NCBI GenBank assembly: GCA_934045905.1
Contig: OW203766.1
Location: 24,298,309 to 24,362,308, forward strand
Direction: 5' to 3'
DNA: 64,000 nt
From: Leuctra nigra
Taxonomy: Eukaryota > Arthropoda > Insecta > Plecoptera > Leuctridae
Positions 58,501 to 64,000 of this stretch are shown here, one piece after another. A program made the translations under genes and the position numbers. How positions within the stretch are numbered: the first letter of the stretch is position 1; the number at the start of each line of letters is the position of its first letter. The notes under the pieces were generated by a model. The model searched no databases. It was given only the letters and a program-made list of their open reading frames with translations, and was not told where the DNA came from.

Positions 58501-60525
58501 AAATGTCTTATAATAAATGCATTGTGTTCCATAGGTAGATCACAGCTGAATCTTGTATAGACAGGGGATGTCCAAACTGGCCAATTTAGTTAGACCGTTT
58601 CTTTTTACACCAAAAAAATCTTTACCAGGCTTTACAAAGCTGTGATCATCATCTTGCTTGCTTGAATATTCTTGAACTCTAGGGTAAAATCTTTTCTTGA
58701 TCTTGCTCAACTTTTTTAAACAATCTCGATCTCGCTAGACACTGAAAATTCAATCGCGCACTGTCCTACATACCTAACCGTACCGAATATAATAAACAAA
58801 GAGTGTCAACTACCTGGTATTCATCAGCGAGCGAAGAGCACCAGATTCCATCCGATTCCTTCTCTAGGAGATCCAAGATCCGCTGCCCTATTTTGGTAGG
58901 AATACGGCACTCTTGAGGTTCATCGTAATCATCGTCGGGAGGGAGGAACTCGTCTGCTGAACACTCCGAACCTGAATCAATCACAATCAGAGCTCAAGAG
59001 AAACTGTCGGGACAAACTACCTATACCTAACTGATTACTAAAGTAGAGTGTACTAGGTTAGGTACTACAAGATACTTGGCATCAAAATTCAAACTTAACA
59101 ATGCTTTTATCAACTTCCCATTTATATGACTGGACACTGAAAATAATCAATTCGAAGTGTTATTCAGCCTTCATCACTAAATTTGCATTGTTTGTTCCGC
59201 ATGCTTCATTAATCATTAATCGTCATGCGAATTATTAAAACGTAGGACCTACTAACTTTAACCCAGAGTATGTAGTACCTACATAGTCCTACAAAATTAA
59301 ATTAGTAGGTACCTAGGTAGTAGAGGTCAGTTAGGGTACCCGGGTACAAACCAGGTACCCGGGTACGCCATTACCCGGGTACAATAACAGGTACTCAAGT
59401 ATCATTTTTTTTTTTTTTTTTTTAGTTACCTACCTATCTTGTATTAATTAGTTTTCTTTGCATCAGCTGCCACTTAATCACCAGCTGCATTGTTTATAGT
59501 TATGTAAACTGAATGTAATATTTATTCATATTCCCAAATTTCCCAATTTCAAAAATCCCAACCAATTTCATTGTTAGTAATTTTATCAGAATGCTGGTGA
59601 GTTGAGGATGGATAATTGATGGGGAGGTGGGTGGAGGATTGATGGAGAGGATGCAGGCAAGATATACCTTGTGTTCAATCTTCCATTGTATGGGCGTTGT
59701 GTATCTCTCCCCAATGACACGGATAGGGCGGTAGGCTCAATGCAAAAAATTTCAAAGAATATAATTTTTTTTTAATTTTTTTTTTAAAGTTTTTTTATTA
59801 CTTGGGTAATTACCCGGGTAATTAAAGCGGGTACCCGGGTACAAATCATTACCTGAATCCAACCTCTACTAGGTAGTACCATTTGCTATCAACTACCTAC
59901 TACTTTAATTGAGCACATTGTACACTTATGCATCCATGTTACTTTAAACGTATAAATTTAAATGACGATCAGCATTAGAATTCCTTTAGAAGCCTGATAG
60001 AGAAAGTTGCATTATAAGTGGGAGGCAACTTAAATGATCCCCCTAGAGTGAGCACCCATGAGAATGGGGGGGGGGGGGGGGTATAATGAAAATACACAAA
60101 CATAAACTAAGTCGGTAGGTAATTATAGACGAAATGTCTGCACCGGTAAAAAGAAGGAAAATTCAGCTTCTGTGTGTGATCTTAATCCATTTTGTTTTAG
60201 CGGTGCAGACATCTCGTCTATAATTACCAAACTATCTATCTACCTACCTACCTATGTGCATGCGCTACAATACCTTGAATCCATTCTTACCATCAGAATC
60301 TGGATAGCTAACAAGACGATGGCTGCCTGCACCTTGACTTTGTACTGGCGTCTCCCTGGTGGCTTTGCATTGACTACTTCTCTTCCCATTGTACTCATTC
60401 TCATCGTCGGAGAGAAAGTAGTTGTAGTTTGAGTTACGGTCCTCTTCACCAGCAGGAATTATCCTTGGGCCATTAGCATTAACCAGAGCTACGTAGGGAT
60501 ACAAAGAAATAGTAGAAGAATCCAT
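49402..60525 (-). CDS. LOTUS-Tudor germ-granule protein, TDRD5/TDRD7-like (Tejas/Tapas type)
   Basis: piRNA-pathway scaffold of germline nuage: LOTUS domains bind Vasa helicase or G-rich RNA, and Tudor binds symmetric dimethyl-arginine on Piwi proteins (family knowledge). Exons in transcript order: 60525-60291, 58971-58814, 57418-57277, 56424-56327, 56155-55985, 55400-55195, 54038-53900, 50752-50528, 49515-49402. All are GT-AG with matching phases, 496 codons. Seen: LOTUS-like winged helices in exons 2-3 (QRILDLLEKESDGIWCSSLADEY ... TTPEYFF) and exons 4-5 (VQRIEELL ... LAELFSELSGSVHM); then one extended Tudor, with DRFYVQL, YVDYGNT, LLPGQAIQCR, LVDTTGDEDVHIND. One Tudor favours TDRD5; TDRD7 has three. 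Exon 1 may be internal: a strong acceptor (TTTCTTTGTATCCCTACGTAG) ends at 60489, so the true start and a first LOTUS may lie beyond the window. Confidence 0.82.
50957..51112. mobile_element. TAA-flanked MITE, Harbinger-like
   Basis: 156 bp with ends GGCCGGGTAGGACCAACTTT and, reverse complemented, GGCCGGGTAGGACCAAAATT. TAA is duplicated (50954-50956, 51113-51115). The inner ACTATCGATAGTTAGTG also pairs. In the intron between Tudor exons 7 and 8. Confidence 0.85.
51177..51981. mobile_element. Non-autonomous hAT element
   Basis: 805 bp with ends TAGGGGTGTGCAAATATTCG and, reverse complemented, TAGAGGTGTGCGAATAGTG, flanked by a perfect 8-bp duplication ATTATTGG (51169-51176, 51982-51989). Eight-base target sites and TAGRGGTGTG ends define the hAT superfamily. 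A 93-residue frame at 51308-51589 contains Cys pairs (CQCCYEC, CALC) but no transposase motifs; its identity is unknown. Confidence 0.9.
52681..53543. mobile_element. Non-autonomous hAT-like element
   Basis: 863 bp. Inverted ends of about 23 bp (TAGAGCCAGTTTTAAATGG) and a perfect 8-bp duplication CTCATTAG (52673-52680, 53544-53551). Interior AT-rich with GCGAA-type repeats and no transposase frame. Confidence 0.88.
54039..54326. other. TDRD intron 6, left part
   Basis: Intron between Tudor exons; a weak 79-residue plus-strand frame here is the shadow of exon 7 and intron sequence. No feature. Confidence 0.4.
54327..54854. mobile_element. Non-autonomous hAT element, TACCCGGG family copy 1
   Basis: 528 bp with ends TAGAGGTCGGATTCGGGTAA and, reverse complemented, TAGAGGTCAGTTAGGGTAGC. 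Perfect 8-bp duplication ATGTGAAG (54319-54326, 54855-54862). Both subterminal regions repeat TACCCGGGTA, a self-complementary decamer. The interior matches the copy at 59321-59868 in opposite orientation. Confidence 0.92.
54965..54993. repeat. (AAAT)n microsatellite
   Basis: About seven tandem AAAT/AATA units in TDRD intron 6. Confidence 0.85.
55401..55984 (-). other. TDRD intron 5
   Basis: Intron between exons 55985-56155 and 55195-55400; AT-rich with no element ends recognised. Confidence 0.5.
56755..56992. repeat. MITE copy 2 (CCATTTAAGA ends)
   Basis: Ends GACCATTTAAGAAAGTCAG and, reverse complemented, GGCCATTTAAGAAAGTAAAG. Same body as 38148-38325 in the same orientation but with about 55 extra bases near the left end (GACAGGTCCACAGCTGTCTA). 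In TDRD intron 3. Confidence 0.75.
57542..58346. mobile_element. Long-TIR element, about 194-bp arms
   Basis: Arms 57542-57735 and 58153-58346 pair nearly throughout (GTACTAGAGTGCCACGCCCA at each outer end; TATATTTGAAGAGATGTGT inside). About 417 bp of core, no transposase. In TDRD intron 2. Confidence 0.88.
58362..58478. repeat. Short inverted-repeat MITE
   Basis: Ends CCCAGGGTACCTATTCTAT and, reverse complemented, a GGGGACCTATTCTATATC phrase; the inner CGCCTTCATTTC and GAAATGAAGGCG pair too. About 117 bp, adjacent to the long-TIR element. Confidence 0.65.
58972..59320 (-). other. TDRD intron 1, lower part
   Basis: AT-rich intron with scattered TAGGTACCTA-type short palindromes; no exon. 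Confidence 0.45.
59321..59868. mobile_element. Non-autonomous hAT element, TACCCGGG family copy 2
   Basis: 548 bp with ends TAGAGGTCAGTTAGGGTACC and, reverse complemented, TAGAGGTTGGATTCAGGTAA. Perfect 8-bp duplication CTAGGTAG (59313-59320, 59869-59876). Same family as 54327-54854, opposite orientation, both in introns of the same gene. Confidence 0.92.
60066..60081. repeat. Poly(G) tract
   Basis: Homopolymer of about 16 G in an otherwise AT-rich intron. Confidence 0.8.
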
Positions 60526-61033
60526 TTGGATGATATTAAACAATTATTACTGGATTCCAGAACACTAAAAGTTAAAATCTGAACAGAATGAAATTGACTT
60601 CAGCACTAGACTTGTTGAGTTAAGCAAACCCGATTATTCTACAATTAACACAAGAATTTGAAGCAGGTAGTACATGAATAAAGAAACAGCTGTTTTTAGA
60701 CCAGAGCTTGGAGATTTTAATCACTGCCTTCTAGAACAGAGATCAAGAAGGCACAAAGAGTGAAATCTACTTGAAACCTAAAGAGACTAGAACTACACTT
60801 CCCCCACCCCACCACAAGGAAAGAGTGTCAACTTCCAGATATTCGCATTCTGAAAATGGCCAATAAGAATCGTTCTTAAATCGTAATGACAAACCGCAGC
60901 GCTCCTGAAACTCTGTAGTGGTGGGAACTGAGAGAACTATTCGTTACGTATAAGAAATATTTATATAAATATATATTTAGGTATTATAAATGCAAAAATA
61001 AATATATCTTTAATTACTATTTACGTATTTAAT

Positions 61034-63445
61034 ACTCCACTATTCCAATACTGGAATACTTTAATACTATTCCAGCATAGTAGCTGGAGATTTGAACGCT
61101 CGTGTTGGAAATCAGCCCATTCCTAATGTTGTCGGAACTTTCGGTGAAGCCCATCTGAACAATAATGGAAGAGAATTGTGTGACTTTGCCTCTTTCAATA
61201 ATCTCAAGATAACAAACACCTTTTTCCGTAAGAAAGATATCAACAAATATACTTGGAGTGCTAGAGGTACAAAGTCAATTATTGATTATGTAATCGTGAA
61301 TAAGAAACTTGCATCCCAAGTTAAAGACACTACAGTCTTTAGAGGAAGTGACATCTATTCCGATCATTATTTGGTAGTATCAAAAATATCTCTTTTAACA
61401 AAGTGGAATAAAAATTCAACGAGCAAACTGAAAGGTATGTGTGAAGAAGTATATAAAGTATACCTATTGCAGGAGGAAAGTATTCGAGACCTATATGAGA
61501 AGAGGATTAATTCACAGATGGAGAAGTATTCGCAAGTCACTGATGTAGACATGGAATGGAGTAATTTGGAGCGAATTTTAAATACAGCAGCTAGCGAAGC
61601 TCTGGGAAAAAGGAAGAAAGTAAGAAAAAGGAAAGGTTTGAGGATTTGGAACGAAGATATAGAAATTGCTGTCAAGGAAAAGCAAGAAGCTTACCTCAAT
61701 TATCTTCAGTTAAGAAATGTTCAAGCAAAAGACAATTACAACGCAAAAAGAAGAAAAGCAAAGGATATAGTTCGAGCAGCTCACCGCGAATCTTGGGACA
61801 AATTCATCAGCAATGTAGAAGACGATGTTCATGGCAGGCAAACAGTTGCGTATAAAATTATGAAACATCTAAACAGTACAGAAAGAGATACTGCTTGTCT
61901 GAACATTATTAAAGGTGACCAATGGGTTGAGCATTACAAAAAGTTATGGTATGATTCTAATGCGACATCCTCAAAGACCGTCCCTCAATGTAACGCAGAT
62001 GTAGATAGAATTACATTTGAAGAGCTACAGGAAGCATTAATGGCGTCAAAGAACAGAAAAGCGCCTGGTTTAGATGGAATTAATGTGGAGCTTCTAAAAT
62101 GTGGTGGAATATCTTTCAAGGAGCGGTTTTTAAATTTTCTAAATACATGTTGGATAAGTTACAACATACCCAAGAAGTGGTGGGAAGCAAAAATTATATC
62201 CTTATTTAAAAAAGGGAATAGAAGCTGTTGTGAAAATTATCGTGGCATAAGTTTATTAAATACAGGTTACAAAATTTATGCAAAAATATTGAATAGAAGA
62301 TTAATGAATATATCTGATGTTTTACTTTTGGAAGAGCAGAGTGGATTCAGGAGAGGAAGATCGTGTATGGATGACATTTTTACATTAAGACAAGTCATTC
62401 AAAAACGGGTTGAATTTAATCTTGAGACGCACATGGCCTTCATTGATTATGAAAAGGCTTTTGACAGAGTAAACCGTGAGACGATGTGGAAGATTTTAGA
62501 TAAGCGTGGCTACCCCAAACATTTAACAGAGGCCATTAAGGCATTGTACTACGAGACGCACATTTCAATAGATATAGGAGGAGGTGGTTTACGTAAACTT
62601 GAGATCAATAGAGGAGTACGACAAGGGTGCTGTTTATCACCTAGCCTATTTAATATATACATTGACGATGTTCTGCGAGAATGGAAGAAACTATGTAAAC
62701 CTGATATATATCTCAATGCTCATGAAGGTTTTAATACACTCCTCTTTGCCGATGATCAAGTAGTCATACATCGAACTGAAGATCAATTACAGAAGTCCCT
62801 GTTCAATTTAAATAGTATTTGTAAAACATATGACCTTAAAATTTCACTTGCTAAAACCAAGATTATTGCATTCAAAGGAAAATTCCCCGTTCGCTCAAAA
62901 ATAGTAATTGACAACAATACCCTGGAACAATTGTCGCATTTTAAATATCTTGGATATGATATAACTTATCTACGTGACAATGATATTCAGAGCAAAATAC
63001 ACAAATTTCAGCATATTTGTGGGACTATAAGAAGAAGTCTAAAAAATAAATCGCGAAAGGAGACACAATTAAAATTCTATAATGTGATGGCAGTTCCCAC
63101 ATTGCTGTATGGAAGTGAAGCCTGGACATTGCGTGAGAGAGACAAGAAAGATATTCAGGCTTCTGAGATGCGCTTTTTGAGATCGGTAAAAGGGTGTTGT
63201 TTGTTAGATAAAATCAGGAATGAGGATATAAGGGCCGAATTGGGAATGAAGGAAATCAATAAGAATATATCACAGTACAGGAGAAGATGGGCCGACCATG
63301 TAGAAAGGATGTCGAATAAGAGAATTCCCCCTTCACTATGATCCGAAGGGCAGGCGCGACATTGGCCGGCCAAGGAAAAGATGGGCTGCACCTTGAGGAC
63401 GGAACGGGCTTTTAGCCCAATCTTTGCGGGTAGAAGAAGAAGAAG
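61034..63445 (+). mobile_element. 5'-truncated non-LTR retrotransposon (LINE)
   Basis: Flanked by an 11-bp direct repeat ACGTATTTAAT (61023-61033, 63446-63456), the expected target-site duplication. The copy starts within the endonuclease domain and ends in GAAGAAGAAG triplets, a microsatellite-type tail. About 40 bp at the left junction (TATTCCAATACTGGAATAC region) may be filler from target-primed integration. It sits upstream of the most 5' visible TDRD exon, on the opposite strand. Confidence 0.88.
61092..63341 (+). CDS. LINE ORF2: endonuclease (partial) and reverse transcriptase
   Basis: Intact 749-codon frame, missing the front of the protein. Opening codons: VAGDLNARVG (the GD-N motif of the APE-type endonuclease; the codons before 61092 continue this frame back to 61065), then SDHYLV as the endonuclease SDH motif. 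RT core follows: KAPGLDGI, ENYRGISLLN, EEQSGFRRGRS, AFIDYEKAFDRVNR, GVRQGCCLSPSLFNIYI, and the catalytic FADD box (LLFADDQVVIHR). Next come FKYLGYDI, LLYGSEAWTLRERD and a C-terminal tail RRRWADHVERMSNKRIPP. The clade looks RTE-like, but this was not tested by phylogeny. The absence of stops over 2.2 kb implies a young insertion. It cannot be autonomous because the N-terminus is lost. Confidence 0.93.
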   Translation: MNARVGNQPIPNVVGTFGEAHLNNNGRELCDFASFNNLKITNTFFRKKDINKYTWSARGTKSIIDYVIVNKKLASQVKDTTVFRGSDIYSDHYLVVSKISLLTKWNKNSTSKLKGMCEEVYKVYLLQEESIRDLYEKRINSQMEKYSQVTDVDMEWSNLERILNTAASEALGKRKKVRKRKGLRIWNEDIEIAVKEKQEAYLNYLQLRNVQAKDNYNAKRRKAKDIVRAAHRESWDKFISNVEDDVHGRQTVAYKIMKHLNSTERDTACLNIIKGDQWVEHYKKLWYDSNATSSKTVPQCNADVDRITFEELQEALMASKNRKAPGLDGINVELLKCGGISFKERFLNFLNTCWISYNIPKKWWEAKIISLFKKGNRSCCENYRGISLLNTGYKIYAKILNRRLMNISDVLLLEEQSGFRRGRSCMDDIFTLRQVIQKRVEFNLETHMAFIDYEKAFDRVNRETMWKILDKRGYPKHLTEAIKALYYETHISIDIGGGGLRKLEINRGVRQGCCLSPSLFNIYIDDVLREWKKLCKPDIYLNAHEGFNTLLFADDQVVIHRTEDQLQKSLFNLNSICKTYDLKISLAKTKIIAFKGKFPVRSKIVIDNNTLEQLSHFKYLGYDITYLRDNDIQSKIHKFQHICGTIRRSLKNKSRKETQLKFYNVMAVPTLLYGSEAWTLRERDKKDIQASEMRFLRSVKGCCLLDKIRNEDIRAELGMKEINKNISQYRRRWADHVERMSNKRIPPSL

Positions 63446-63750
63446 ACGTATTTAATGCGTTTACTATACCTACGAATAATGATGATAATTGATAATGTAT
63501 CGACTGAGCGATTGACTGTTCATTTACTTCCATTGTCATATGGAAGATGGCAATGATGGGAGCCCTATGGTCTGTGGCAGGCAAAGATGAACCCAGTTTA
63601 GCATTGCCAGGTATAGGCCGGCCCATGCTAGCACGGGTTCATCTTTGCCTGTCCCCGACCGTACCGATGGACTTGTTTGGGCTTAAAAAATTAGCATTGG
63701 CAGCATAGGAAGTTGACGCTCTTTCCTTGTGGTGGGGTGGGGAAAGTGTT

Positions 63751-64000
63751 GGTCTAAATATTATTTTTTAATATTCCAAATAATGGATACAGTTTATTGC
63801 ACTTAAATAGTAGGTACAGTAAATACATACATTACAGGTGTTTACAAAAAAAAAAAATTGAGGCATCAATATTTATGTTTACCTAATAATAATTATTATC
63901 TGTACCGACTAGGTAAATTTAAATGTTTTTCTGAGATTGGACCAAAGTCACTCCAGCTTACGGTATTGAGTACCTATTGACTGATGTCAGATAGCGAGTA
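63751..64000. other. Window end, no gene seen
   Basis: AT-rich with an A-run at about 63846-63857. No upstream TDRD exon could be recognised here. Confidence 0.4.

Larger units (their letters stand above)
60796..63750. repeat. Inverted-repeat element split by a LINE
   Basis: A 42-bp end at about 60796-60837 (CCACCCCACCACAAGGAAAG within it) has a near-identical inverted partner at about 63708-63750. The bases between them other than the LINE (60838-61033, 63457-63707) are otherwise unrelated AT-rich or GC-mixed DNA. It reads as an older roughly 530-bp inverted-repeat element into which the LINE inserted. Confidence 0.55.

Overview
This is a eukaryotic nuclear segment, almost certainly from an insect. 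It is AT-rich, has spliced genes with GT-AG introns, carries animal gene families in insect-like form, and is dense with small inverted-repeat transposons and non-LTR retrotransposon pieces. A hemipteran-like large genome is my guess; the species cannot be fixed from the sequence alone. No operons, phage, CRISPR arrays or bacterial genes are present. All exon models below were built by hand, by matching splice sites and reading phase. Five genes are supported. Plus strand: an EHD-family dynamin-like ATPase (3244-9301, 5 exons, 563 aa), the small-RNA 2'-O-methyltransferase HEN1 (11945-15197, 4 exons, about 829 aa) and the WD40 ubiquitin-ligase receptor DCAF8 (19431-26048, 9 exons, 668 aa). Minus strand: the minor-spliceosome protein ZMAT5 / U11-U12 20K (11088-11588, single exon), head to head with HEN1, and a large LOTUS-plus-Tudor gene of the TDRD5/TDRD7 (Tejas/Tapas) type whose exons run from about 60525 down to 30995. 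HEN1 and the TDRD protein both belong to the piRNA/siRNA machinery, so two small-RNA genes share this window. Their proximity may be chance.  The Tudor gene has an apparent choice after its Tudor domain. Exon 9 either reads on through a short tail holding a perfect 22-residue tandem duplication to a stop at 49054 (with an AT-rich 3'UTR candidate to about 47645), or is cut at a GTAAAC donor that keeps phase across a 12.9 kb intron into five further exons ending at 30995. The second form gives about 1112 aa. Everything else is mostly repeats. I recognise three non-autonomous hAT elements with perfect 8-bp target duplications (51177-51981, 54327-54854, 59321-59868) and a fourth (52681-53543). There is a TA-flanked mariner-like element (43834-44521), TAA- and TTAA-flanked MITEs, five elements with very long inverted arms (about 190-300 bp: 17104-18236, 18247-18916, 24305-25574, 57542-58346, and a nested 33771-34381), a 5'-truncated LINE with an 11-bp target duplication (61034-63445), three other LINE remnants, a tRNA-derived SINE (1495-1700), a tandem array of ETS+CRE-like motifs (16200-17010) and a stray piece of the 18S rRNA 3' end (38931-38951).
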